Positions 25,956 to 34,755 of a DNA stretch of 64,000 nt are shown here, piece after piece; positions within the stretch are counted from its first letter, which is position 1, and every line of letters starts with the position of its first letter. This stretch comes from Bacteroidota bacterium (GTDB lineage Bacteria; Bacteroidota; Bacteroidia; Cytophagales; Cytophagaceae), in the NCBI GenBank assembly GCA_023392125.1, contig JAEVZS010000008.1, positions 89,471 to 153,470 of the forward strand. Direction: 5' to 3'. The notes below the pieces were generated by a model. The model was not told the DNA's origin. It made no database searches and saw nothing but the letters and a program-made list of their open reading frames with translations. The position numbers were made by a program, and so were the translations under genes.

Positions 25956-27448
25956 TGTGTTTGGTTTGTGTGTGTATTCAGTTGTGTTTGTATGGCTGTT
26001 TGTAGCTCAAGGAGAACAGGTTGAACAGATGCAGGAAGCCGGTTGTCCGTATTATCAAATATAATCGAAACCATAACCCAGTCCTGGTTGCCGCCTTTTA
26101 GCGCATCCCAGACCCTTGATGCATGGTCCTGCGTGATTTTTCCGGAGGATTGAAACCAGTAGCATGCTTTCCGGGGAGTATCTTTCAGGTACAGCATCTG
26201 CACCGGAAAATCTGGTTTTACCAGATAGGTCTCGGCTTTTTCGATAGAAAAACCTGCTGCCTGAATACAAAGGTCAGGCGGATGGTGACCTCGCCAGCCG
26301 TTGCCGGAGACGATCAGGCAGGATCCTTGTTGCCCCTGATGGTGAAATCTGAATTTGCGCCCATAGGCTCCTTCCTTCAGAAAGCTGATCTTTTCTCCTT
26401 CAGAAAGACCTGTTTCTTCAAAGCCCGGCAAATCGGGCCATTGAAATACGGATGCATCAGGCGCGGTTTTCCGGATTTCTTCGGAAAATATAAATGAGGT
26501 AAAAAGCATGGAGGCTGAAAGAATACCTGTCAATACCATTTGGCTCCTGCCCAGCCCGGCAATTGAGCTGTTTTCGGCGACAGCCACTTCTTTTCCGGTT
26601 TCTTTTTTCCAGAAAAGGATCATGAGTCCCCAGGTAATCAGGCAGGAAAGAACAAATCCGGCCAATCCCAGAGGTATGTGAATCATATTGGCCACATCCT
26701 GCCATACCAATACCGTTTCCAGAGTTACCAGCAGACAAATCCGGAAAAGATTAAACCCGTATATCAGCAGGTTAATGAGCATAAAATATACGGCCCATTG
26801 CAAGCCGGTTTTTCGCTTCTCAATCCAGGTAAGTACCAGAAAGAATACCCAGCAGGTCCAGAGCCCGTTCATTCCGCTACAGGATGTATTTACTTCGGCA
26901 GACCTGTTTTCAATAGTTATGATAGTCTCTTTGGATATTCCGCTTATATCAAACAATGAAAGAACCTTGATCACAGTCTCTGCTGCATGCAGACGCAGGG
27001 GAAATCCGAAATATATATCCAGGTGAGTGCCAAACGGCAGGGTAAGAATAAGCAAGATGACCGGTATGATTCCTTTCCGCCAGGCAGATACCGGTATAAA
27101 AAAACCAGCCAGTCCGTAGGCCGAAAGAAAGCAGACTACGGCAGAAAGGATATTGATATAGATCCGGTTTTCGATATAGTAATATAAGGGAATGCTGAAT
27201 GACAGAAGCAGGAATGGCAGATACCGGAATTTGAAATGCAATCCGGCTGCTTGCTGCCGGTTTATCGTTTTTGCCAGAGCAAAAAGTATCAGGCCGAGCA
27301 GAACCAGGTTTGTCAATGAGTAATTGCTGATCAGAGTCTGGCCAAACCAGCCGATTGAACGGTAGAATAAAACCAGCCAGCATACGATGATGATTGTGCC
27401 AATTATTATTTCTTTTCTGCTTGTGCCAAGTTGAGCTGGAGTATGCAT
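25952..27448 (-). CDS. xrtN: Exosortase N fused to an EpsI-like domain
   Basis: A 498-residue multi-spanning membrane transpeptidase. The exosortase catalytic residues are all present: Cys190 in NTSCSGMNG, Arg236 in GFNLFRICLL and His257 in HIPLGLAGF. The C-terminal third after residue 300 resembles the EpsI/DUF3485 partner domain (GHHPPDLCIQAAGF), so both parts are on one chain. Exosortases cleave and re-anchor proteins carrying PEP-type C-terminal signals; the only such signal seen in the window is on the VIT protein translated immediately after it. Two TAnnTTTG-type boxes on the minus strand (27551-27558 and 27569-27576) could form the promoter of the pair. Confidence 0.88.
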   Translation of the reverse strand: MHTPAQLGTSRKEIIIGTIIIVCWLVLFYRSIGWFGQTLISNYSLTNLVLLGLILFALAKTINRQQAAGLHFKFRYLPFLLLSFSIPLYYYIENRIYINILSAVVCFLSAYGLAGFFIPVSAWRKGIIPVILLILTLPFGTHLDIYFGFPLRLHAAETVIKVLSLFDISGISKETIITIENRSAEVNTSCSGMNGLWTCWVFFLVLTWIEKRKTGLQWAVYFMLINLLIYGFNLFRICLLVTLETVLVWQDVANMIHIPLGLAGFVLSCLITWGLMILFWKKETGKEVAVAENSSIAGLGRSQMVLTGILSASMLFTSFIFSEEIRKTAPDASVFQWPDLPGFEETGLSEGEKISFLKEGAYGRKFRFHHQGQQGSCLIVSGNGWRGHHPPDLCIQAAGFSIEKAETYLVKPDFPVQMLYLKDTPRKACYWFQSSGKITQDHASRVWDALKGGNQDWVMVSIIFDNTDNRLPASVQPVLLELQTAIQTQLNTHTNQTQ

Positions 27449-27707
27449 CTTTTTCAGGTTATAATCTTGTTTTCCGGGCTATGCTCAATGATTAAAACGG
27501 ATTAAAAAGCCGGTAACACCACTGTATCTTTTACTCTGTTTTTTTGTTTTCAAAAGTACTTTGTATTTCAAAGTTAAAATACCTCTGAGAAAGATGAAAG
27601 TATTTTACTGATTTTTTTACCTCAATGGCTATAAGAGGATTATTTGGCTGATCATCTTCTTGCCAGCAGGAGCAGGTTTATTTTGATAAGAGGGTACAAT
27701 GATTTTT

Positions 27708-30700
27708 CTATACTGCTTTCTCTTGCCTGAATTCCGTAGGGCTGAATCCGAAATGCTTTTTGAAGGCAGTAGTGAAATACGAAGGGCTGTTAAAGCCCGT
27801 TTCGGTCGCAATTTCAGAAATATTCAGATTGCCTTCCTTCAGCAGGAGCAGACTCCGCCGCATACGGATATTTTTTATGAAAGAGTTGGCAGACTGTCCC
27901 GTGAGACTTTTCAGATTTCGGTACAGAGTGGATTGGCTCATCCCCGTTTCCCTTGCCAGAAACTCCACCGAAAGCTCGGGGGTGCTGAGGTTTGATTCGA
28001 TCAGAAATATCAGCCTTTTCAGAAAGTCCTTGTTAAATTCATTCTGACTGAGCTCATTTACCGGAATATCTTCCTTGAAAAAGCGTTTGAGCTGTCTTTC
28101 GTGGTTTTCATAGTAGGCTGCCATCTGCGACAGCAGCTCGTCAGGTGTAAATGGTTTGGGAAGAAAAGCATCCGCACCTGCGTCAAATATGTCCTTCCGG
28201 ATGCTTTCGCCCTGCTCTCCGGACAATACCATACAGGGAACATGGGCAGTTTCTTTGGAGCGCTTGATTTTCCGGCATAGCTCGATCCCCGAAATACCCG
28301 ACATATGAATATCCAGAAGCGCCATATCCGGAGTATTGTGTTCCAGCCATGTGAGCGCCTCCTCTGCGCTTCTTACCTCATGCACATCCATATAGGTGCT
28401 CAGCACTTTGATCAATACCCAGCGGAGCTCGTCATCATCATCTGCCAGCAGTATCTTTTTGCCCCGTATCAGTTTCAGACGATCCTCATCCATAGCAGGC
28501 TGCGCAGGGATATCCGGAGCGTCGGTTTCTTCGGTTTCCCGGGTTGCCAGCGGCAGATACAGATAAAACGTGGCCCCGGAAGCAGGCAGGGATACTGCTT
28601 CTATCCAGCCGCCGTTTCGTTTCATCATATCATTGCAGATAGTCATGCCCAGACCTGCGTTCTCATGCAAAGATGCCGACCGCAACCCTTTAAAACCTTC
28701 TCCGCTGATCAGCCTGTTTACCTCAGCCGCATCAAATCCCGGCCCGAAATCGGTAATACGCATGACTGAATAGCGGTCTTTTGTAATGCCCGTTTCTATC
28801 TCAATTATCCCGCCTGCCTCTGAAAACCGGATGGCGTTGGACAGGATATTCCGGATAGAAGCCAGCGTAACAGGTGGCAGCCCGTTGATGCACTGTCCGG
28901 CTGCATGGTGTCTGACAGAAAGAGATACCTGCTTTTCTGTACAGAACGCCTGCATCTCTTCCAGTGCCTTTTCCCAGATTCCTTCCCAGCGGAAGTCGAT
29001 GCTTTCCACCCGTTCTCCGGACGATTGCAGGGTCACCCAGCTCAGCAGGTCCGTAGAAAGGAGGGAAAGAGCAGCTGCATTCTCCTTGAGCTTTTCGAAT
29101 ACATACTCCTTCGAGTCTTCGTCCATGACGTTGAGCAGCGATGAAAAACGATGCAGAGGTCCGCGTATATCATGACTGATGATCGCAATAAGCTTTTTCT
29201 GAAACTCGTTGTGACCGGCAAGCTTCTCATTACTTTTTTCCAGCGTATACTTCTTGTCCAGCAGTTCCTTTCGCTGTTCAAGTACGGTCAGGGTTTGCTC
29301 CCTGAGCGCGATATTGGCATCCTGCAGCTCCCTTGTTCGTTCCCGGATCTGGTCCTGCAGCCATTTGTTCCGTTGCCGTACCTGTCTTGTTCTGAAATAA
29401 ATAAATAAAAGTATCAGTAAAGCCGCAGTCAGCAGGCAGGCAGTTTTGAACCACCAGGTTTGCCAGAAAGGCGGACTTATAACTACCCTGAAGCTGGTCG
29501 CTTCTTCTTCCCATATTTTTTCATTGTTGGAAGCCTTTACTTTAAATATATAAGTTCCCGGATTCAGGTTGGTATATTTGGCTATCCTGTTTTTGCCGGT
29601 ATAATTCCAGTCTCCGTCAAATCCTTCCAGCTTATAGGCATAATAATTCTGTCTCGGAATACTGAAGTTTAATGCTGCAAATTCGAAAGACAGAGAGTGC
29701 TGGTCATAGGGAAGCCTGATTTCTCTGGCTTCGGTAATATGCGTTTTGATAAGCGTATTTTCTGCTTTGGGTACTACCGGTACATTAAAAATCCGCAGCT
29801 CGGTCAGCACTACCTGCGGAAAAGAATTGTCTTCGACAGATAAGGTAGGATTTACAATAAGATAGCCTTCGTTTGTTCCGAAAAAAATATTACCCGAAGG
29901 GTCCTTATATTTGGAGTTGTAGTAGAAAGAAACCGGTGGCAGCCCGTCGTGAATAGTATAGGCAACTGCTTTTTTGCTGTCGATGGAAAACTTGGTCAGC
30001 CCGTTGTTGGTGGCCAGCCAGAGATTTCCCAGATTATCCTCAATGATCGTTTTTACCGTATTGTCAGAAATGCCCGAGTCTTTGGTGTACGAAGTGAATT
30101 TTTTGTGCTGCCTGTCAAAAAGCACCAGTCCGCCGCTGTTGGTACCCAGCCATAAATTTTTCCGGCTGTCTTCATAAATGTCAAATACATAGTTTTTGTC
30201 CATGCCGGAAGTGAGATTGAATTTGAATGTTTCAAAATCATCCGATTCGGGATAATACCTGGCCAGGCCGTCAAATGTAGCGATCCAGAATTTCCCTTCG
30301 CTGTCTTCAAAAAACCAGTATACCCAGTCCGAGGGGATGGATTTGGGGTCGGAAGGATCGTATTTGTAATGCCGGAACGTATTGGTCTTTTTATTGAAAA
30401 CGCTCAGGCCGGCTCCGAAACTCGAAGTCCAGATTTCATTGTTATACTCTTTTACAGCTTTTAGCTTATCCCAGGCGACCGATTGCACATTGCGGGGATC
30501 GTGCCTGTAAATGGCAAAATCGCCGTTGGGTGACAGCCTGGTTGCTCCTCCCGCATAAGTTGCTGCCCAGATGTTGCCCTCCTTATCTTCTTCCAGACCC
30601 AGCACAGCATTGGAACCGATGACGGGTTTTGCCGTTTCTGCATTATAATTTTTGTATTCTTCACTTCCCGCTTGTTTGCAGTATAAGCCTCCGCCGTCCG

Positions 30701-31829
30701 TGCCGATCCAGAAATGCCCTTTGGAGTCAAGCAAAAAGCTCGTTACAACGCCTGTTTTCAGGCTTTTGTCCGAGGCTGCATTATTCTTTACCAGTACAAA
30801 GAAGTTGGTAGTGATATTGGAAAAGTTAACCCCGTTGAGAAATGTTCCGACCCAGAGCGAACCCTTGGAATCTTTGTAGATAGCGGTAATATTGTTGCTG
30901 CTTAGCTGGGTACCGGTTTCTTTGGAATAGTGAAAAAAACGTTCAGATGCGGGATCGAACATATCCAGTCCGGCCCCGTCAATACATACCAGCAGCCTAT
31001 CGTCAAGCCACAGCAAACGGTTTGTATTATCGCCATTGATGCTGTTGGCATCAAACGTCTTATGGTTGTATGATTTTAGTGTCCCGGTCATGCGGTCAAC
31101 AAACCGGAGACCTTTGGTAGTTGCAAGCCATATATTGTTATTCTTGTCCAGCGCAATATCCCTTACATGCAGTCCTCTGACATAGGTGTCACGCAAATCT
31201 TCAAAAGAATGCTGCGTCTTGTTAAACCTGAGCAGCCCGTCATTGGTGCCGATCAGAAAATGATCCCTGCCGTCATGCTCTATGGAAACGAAGATGGCGG
31301 CATTGCCTTTCGCCCGAAACAGAAAGTTGTCAGCAGGCGTGCTCAGCGATGTTATTCTGATCAGCCCATCCGTCCCGGAAACAATCCATAAAGCTCCGTG
31401 AGCGTCTTCCGTGATCTCCTCGATATCACCCTTTATAGTTTTCAGAGCTTCGTACCGGGGCGAATTGTAGTTGTAAAAAATATCCTGTACGGGATCGTAC
31501 AAATTAAGTCCGTGTCTGGTGCCGATCCATAAATTGCCTTTACTGTCATTAAAGAAACATTTGATGTTGTTGCTGCTGATCGAAAATGTATCGTTAACGT
31601 CTGTTTTGTATACGGTAAATTTATACCCGTCATATTTATTCAGTCCGTCTTCTGTTCCAAACCACATAAAGCCTCTTTTATCCTCAACGATAGACCGCAC
31701 CGTGCCTTCAGACAGCCCGTCTTTGATCGACAGCTGATGAAATACATGCGACGGGATGTGGCTATAGGCAGTCTGCTGGCTTAATACCAGCAGACTGGCG
31801 ATGCAGAAAAAAACAATACTATTTCTCAT
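27708..31829 (-). CDS. Hybrid two-component system sensor/regulator (HTCS)
   Basis: A 1373-residue one-protein signalling chain. After a signal peptide (to about 24), two seven-bladed propellers of Reg_prop repeats fill about 30-690 (repeats of SIxxDxxGxxWxGTxxGL), followed by a Y_Y_Y domain (about 700-780), a single membrane helix (about 793-813) and a coiled coil. The histidine kinase core has the H box ISHDIRGPLHRF (His near 887), N box NILSNAIRFSE and G boxes DFGPGFD and GLGMTIC. A receiver domain (ILLADDDDE; phospho-acceptor Asp in MALLDIHM near 1170; PKPF) and an AraC-type helix-turn-helix (about 1270-1373) complete it. HTCS proteins sense periplasmic oligosaccharides and activate nearby polysaccharide genes; the direct-repeat promoters at 5463 and 16261 are its likely targets (inference). 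Confidence 0.93.
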   Translation of the reverse strand: MRNSIVFFCIASLLVLSQQTAYSHIPSHVFHQLSIKDGLSEGTVRSIVEDKRGFMWFGTEDGLNKYDGYKFTVYKTDVNDTFSISSNNIKCFFNDSKGNLWIGTRHGLNLYDPVQDIFYNYNSPRYEALKTIKGDIEEITEDAHGALWIVSGTDGLIRITSLSTPADNFLFRAKGNAAIFVSIEHDGRDHFLIGTNDGLLRFNKTQHSFEDLRDTYVRGLHVRDIALDKNNNIWLATTKGLRFVDRMTGTLKSYNHKTFDANSINGDNTNRLLWLDDRLLVCIDGAGLDMFDPASERFFHYSKETGTQLSSNNITAIYKDSKGSLWVGTFLNGVNFSNITTNFFVLVKNNAASDKSLKTGVVTSFLLDSKGHFWIGTDGGGLYCKQAGSEEYKNYNAETAKPVIGSNAVLGLEEDKEGNIWAATYAGGATRLSPNGDFAIYRHDPRNVQSVAWDKLKAVKEYNNEIWTSSFGAGLSVFNKKTNTFRHYKYDPSDPKSIPSDWVYWFFEDSEGKFWIATFDGLARYYPESDDFETFKFNLTSGMDKNYVFDIYEDSRKNLWLGTNSGGLVLFDRQHKKFTSYTKDSGISDNTVKTIIEDNLGNLWLATNNGLTKFSIDSKKAVAYTIHDGLPPVSFYYNSKYKDPSGNIFFGTNEGYLIVNPTLSVEDNSFPQVVLTELRIFNVPVVPKAENTLIKTHITEAREIRLPYDQHSLSFEFAALNFSIPRQNYYAYKLEGFDGDWNYTGKNRIAKYTNLNPGTYIFKVKASNNEKIWEEEATSFRVVISPPFWQTWWFKTACLLTAALLILLFIYFRTRQVRQRNKWLQDQIRERTRELQDANIALREQTLTVLEQRKELLDKKYTLEKSNEKLAGHNEFQKKLIAIISHDIRGPLHRFSSLLNVMDEDSKEYVFEKLKENAAALSLLSTDLLSWVTLQSSGERVESIDFRWEGIWEKALEEMQAFCTEKQVSLSVRHHAAGQCINGLPPVTLASIRNILSNAIRFSEAGGIIEIETGITKDRYSVMRITDFGPGFDAAEVNRLISGEGFKGLRSASLHENAGLGMTICNDMMKRNGGWIEAVSLPASGATFYLYLPLATRETEETDAPDIPAQPAMDEDRLKLIRGKKILLADDDDELRWVLIKVLSTYMDVHEVRSAEEALTWLEHNTPDMALLDIHMSGISGIELCRKIKRSKETAHVPCMVLSGEQGESIRKDIFDAGADAFLPKPFTPDELLSQMAAYYENHERQLKRFFKEDIPVNELSQNEFNKDFLKRLIFLIESNLSTPELSVEFLARETGMSQSTLYRNLKSLTGQSANSFIKNIRMRRSLLLLKEGNLNISEIATETGFNSPSYFTTAFKKHFGFSPTEFRQEKAV

Positions 31830-32169
31830 TAACAGAACGTATTAAGTAGTAACAGGATAGATAATACGGATAAAAGCAGTATTGGATATGAAAAATAAGC
31901 TGATTGTATGGAAAATAACTGCTTGTTGGGAGAGTAATGGAGACTATAGATCGAAAGTCGGTTTTGCGGGTACGGGATTTTCTGATGAAAAGGCAGGAAT
32001 ACATCGGGAAATAATAAGAGCAGGCAGGCAAACGAAACTATAGAAGACCCGATTGCCCGGGTACTGAGATGCCCGGAGCCCCCTGAGATTTGACACACTA
32101 TGGGAGCTTTGATGAGACTGAGGTTTCGAAGTCCCGCATCCCCGCTGCTCCAGACAGTGTGTAAAAAGC
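31830..32169. other. Intergenic region with a dispersed palindromic element
   Basis: No convincing gene. At 32114-32133 it holds GAGACTGAGGTTTCGAAGTC, which matches with one indel and a substitution the element at 40061-40081. It should also contain the promoter of the HTCS gene, but no clear TAnnTTTG box was found. Confidence 0.45.
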
Positions 32170-32205
32170 AAAAAGGATTTACCGTCTTCCGATAAATCCT
32201 TTTTT
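32170..32205 (-). terminator. Terminator of the tmRNA gene
   Basis: A 12-bp inverted repeat (AAAAAGGATTTA / TAAATCCTTTTT) with an 11-nt loop lies 3 nt past the 3' end of the tmRNA. Read on the minus strand it ends in a U-rich run, as expected for an intrinsic terminator. Confidence 0.8.
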
Positions 32206-32207
32206 CC

Positions 32208-32571
32208 TGGTGGAGCTGGTGGGAATCGAACCCACGTCCGGACAAGGAACCTGCGATGCTTTCTACATGCTTAGTCTTGCTTGGATTGTAGGGATGTTCC
32301 TGGGTGCAAGCCGGACCTTAGAGCATCCTTAGTCATTTTATCTCATTTTTGTGCCATGACTTCACAAAAACCAGATCTGCATGATGATGTCCGTTTGTCA
32401 ACCCGGCAGACCGTGGGGCCGACAGGACACTAAGCTGTTAATTTAATTAAGCAGCTAGGGCGTAGTTTTCTTCGCCGTTTATTTGGTATGAACGTTTTAT
32501 TTACGGGAAATACGAACAACTCCCGACATGCTTACATCCAACCTCTCATGCCGTCAATACCGGACAGCCCC
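32208..32571 (-). ncRNA. ssrA: Transfer-messenger RNA (tmRNA)
   Basis: A 364-nt RNA that rescues stalled ribosomes. The 3' end carries a tRNA-like T arm (GGTTCGATTCCCACC) and an encoded CCA at 32208-32210. The 5' end GGGGCTG (32565-32571) pairs with CAGCTCC before the 3' ACCA, allowing one G-U. The tag frame at 32447-32476 (minus) reads GEENYALAA followed by TAA, so the resume codon is GGC, as is usual in Bacteroidota. A TATCTTTG box on the minus strand (32626-32633) about 55 nt upstream of the mature 5' end could be the promoter. The partner smpB is not in the window. Confidence 0.96.
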
Positions 32572-32783
32572 GTATTGATTTTGCAAAAAGCCTGATTATG
32601 CTGGCTGTATTCCCAAAAGGGACAACAAAGATAAAGTTAAAACTGTTCAAATAAAACTTCTTTGAAGGAATAATCCCCGAAAAACTTGCCGAAATGTATA
32701 AAGGGGAGCTCCGAAAAAAAATAATCAAATCCTGAACAGGACCTATAATAGCCGGTTTATAGCATATCAGATAACGCTTTGCT

Positions 32784-33809
32784 ATGATTAAAATGGAGAT
32801 GGTTACGGGTATGGTGAATATCCTGCCTCAGGAAGAAAATATTGAAACAAAACTGCTGGTCGTTTTCGGGGTTGTTATTCTTGGTTTTCTTGTGCTCGAT
32901 CTTGGAGTATTTCAGCGCCATGCCCATAAAGTGAGCACCAGATCAGCACTCTGGCAGTCCATATTCTGGGTCGCCATATCGCTGGCTTTTGCCGTATTGA
33001 TCCTTATATTTCTGGACAGGGAAAAAGCAGGTACCTTTTTATTGGCCTATATTACAGAAAAGGCACTTTCGGTTGATAACATCTTTGTCTGGCTGGTTAT
33101 TCTGAAATATTTCAGAATTGACGAGAAGTTTTACCATAAAATCCTTTTTTACGGAGTAATAGGAGCGATCTTTTTCAGAGCTGTCTTTATAACAGCCGGC
33201 TTTTATCTTATTGAAAAGTTTCACTGGATTCTCTATATATTCGGAGCGATACTTATTTATTCAGGGATTAAGCTGCTCCGCTCTGACGGGGAAAGCTATG
33301 ATCCTGAAAACAGCTGGGTTTACCGGATACTGACCAAGCGCTTTCGTTTTGTTCCTAACCACGGTTCCAGCGATTTTATTCACAAGGAAAACGGGAAGTG
33401 GTACATCACTACGATCTTTCTTACCCTGATCATGGTCGAAACCACTGATATTGTTTTTGCAGTGGATTCTATTCCGGCGGTATTTGCCATAAGTCAGGAC
33501 AAATTTGTGGTATATACATCCAATATCTTTGCTATTCTCGGTCTGCGGGCCATGTTTTTTCTGGTATCCGGCGTTATAGACAAGTTCAAGTATCTGCAAT
33601 ACGGCCTTTCCATCGTGCTGATCTTTATCGGTCTTAAGATGTTTGCCGAGCTGTTTGATATCAAAGTTCCTGTATGGCTTTCCCTGACTATGGTACTGGG
33701 AGTGATTATCGCAAGCATAGTGATTTCGGTATTCGTTACAGACGGTGTAGAGGATAAGGCATCACCGGACAAAAAAATGGACAGCAAAAAGCAGGAGGGG
33801 GAAGAGTAG
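32784..33809 (+). CDS. TerC/Alx-family membrane protein
   Basis: A 341-residue protein with eight to nine hydrophobic helices across residues 20-325. Family hallmarks include an acidic residue in the first helices (FLVLDLGVFQRH), EKALSVDNIFVW and VETTDIVFAVDSIPAVFAIS. These conserved acidic motifs line the proposed metal path in TerC/Alx proteins, which are linked to manganese export and to metallation of exported enzymes; the old tellurite link is only by name. The tail is hydrophilic and Lys-rich. The start at 32784 is followed by further Met codons (32793, 32808), so the true start is uncertain by a few residues. The gene appears monocistronic between tmRNA and the outer-membrane protein gene. 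Confidence 0.9.
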   Translation: MIKMEMVTGMVNILPQEENIETKLLVVFGVVILGFLVLDLGVFQRHAHKVSTRSALWQSIFWVAISLAFAVLILIFLDREKAGTFLLAYITEKALSVDNIFVWLVILKYFRIDEKFYHKILFYGVIGAIFFRAVFITAGFYLIEKFHWILYIFGAILIYSGIKLLRSDGESYDPENSWVYRILTKRFRFVPNHGSSDFIHKENGKWYITTIFLTLIMVETTDIVFAVDSIPAVFAISQDKFVVYTSNIFAILGLRAMFFLVSGVIDKFKYLQYGLSIVLIFIGLKMFAELFDIKVPVWLSLTMVLGVIIASIVISVFVTDGVEDKASPDKKMDSKKQEGEE

Positions 33810-33932
33810 GGGAAATATCCGTATTTTCCCTGTTCGGATATGTCCCGATAAGGCAATTTGTGTAAATTGGAAAAAACCGGGTAGATTGCTTTGCCGGGTG
33901 CGGATGGAAAATTTATGCAGGTATAGTTCATT

Positions 33933-34718
33933 GTGAAAAAAAGTCTTTTCCTGATCGTATGCTTATACAGCTGGCTGTATGCCAATGCTCAGATTGTCAA
34001 TGTCGAACGTTTCCGGCTCGACCTGGACACAGCCAACCTGTGGCTGGGCAATGCGGGACTGGGGCTCAATATCAAAAAGCAGCAGAATAATATCTATACC
34101 TACAATGGCAGTCTCAATGCCGTATTCCTTACCGACAGACATGCCTTTATTTCTCTGAATTACTTCAAGCTGCTCCGGCAGGACAAAACCAATCTTCTGA
34201 AAGACGGCTATGTGCATTTGCGCGCCAATCTGATGCGCAGACAGCGGTTTTCCTACGAACCGTTTATGCAATATCAGATGGATCAGGGAAGAGGCCTGTA
34301 CTTCAGAGAAATATATGGCGCAGCAGTACGATTGCGCTTATGGGCAGGCAAGCAGGGATATATGTCGGTCAATACCGGCCTGATGTATGAAAAGGAAAAC
34401 TGGCGTGGTACTATCCTGCGCTTCGAAGCGGATTCCGGTATGGCAGAAACTGTATTTATCCGAAGTACTTCCAATCTGACAGCCCGGATAAATCTTGCCG
34501 AAGGAATCAGCCTGTTTCTGGTCGCCTATTACCAGGCACGTCCCGATTATTTCCTGAGGCCCCGTCTTATATCCGATATTCAGGTTCAGCTGCGGATCAA
34601 CCGGTATCTTGCCTTCAATTCCCAGTTTGTGGCAACATTGGATGCGATGCCCGTTGTGTCGGGCAACAACTTTGTATATACCCTCAACAACAGTCTGCTG
34701 ATCAGCTTTAATCCCTGA
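33933..34718 (+). CDS. Outer-membrane beta-barrel protein (DUF481/DUF2490-like)
   Basis: A 261-residue protein starting at GTG (33933) with a signal peptide MKKSLFLIVCLYSWLYANAQ. The mature part alternates hydrophobic and polar residues in short strands (for example YGAAVRLRLWAG, SQFVATLDAM), ends in a strand LLISFNP, and has no hydrophobic helix, consistent with a small outer-membrane barrel related to DUF481 or DUF2490 proteins. Function unknown. It follows the TerC-like gene by 123 bp and converges with the acyltransferase gene downstream. Confidence concerns the gene; the family name is tentative. Confidence 0.72.
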   Translation: MKKSLFLIVCLYSWLYANAQIVNVERFRLDLDTANLWLGNAGLGLNIKKQQNNIYTYNGSLNAVFLTDRHAFISLNYFKLLRQDKTNLLKDGYVHLRANLMRRQRFSYEPFMQYQMDQGRGLYFREIYGAAVRLRLWAGKQGYMSVNTGLMYEKENWRGTILRFEADSGMAETVFIRSTSNLTARINLAEGISLFLVAYYQARPDYFLRPRLISDIQVQLRINRYLAFNSQFVATLDAMPVVSGNNFVYTLNNSLLISFNP

Positions 34719-34755
34719 AGCGGGCAGCATGCTTTATGCCTGACTACGGCCTCTC

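Noticed and set aside
31829..32245. 138-codon minus-strand frame between the HTCS gene and tmRNA
   Set aside because: It overlaps the tmRNA 3' end and terminator and has no recognisable domain.
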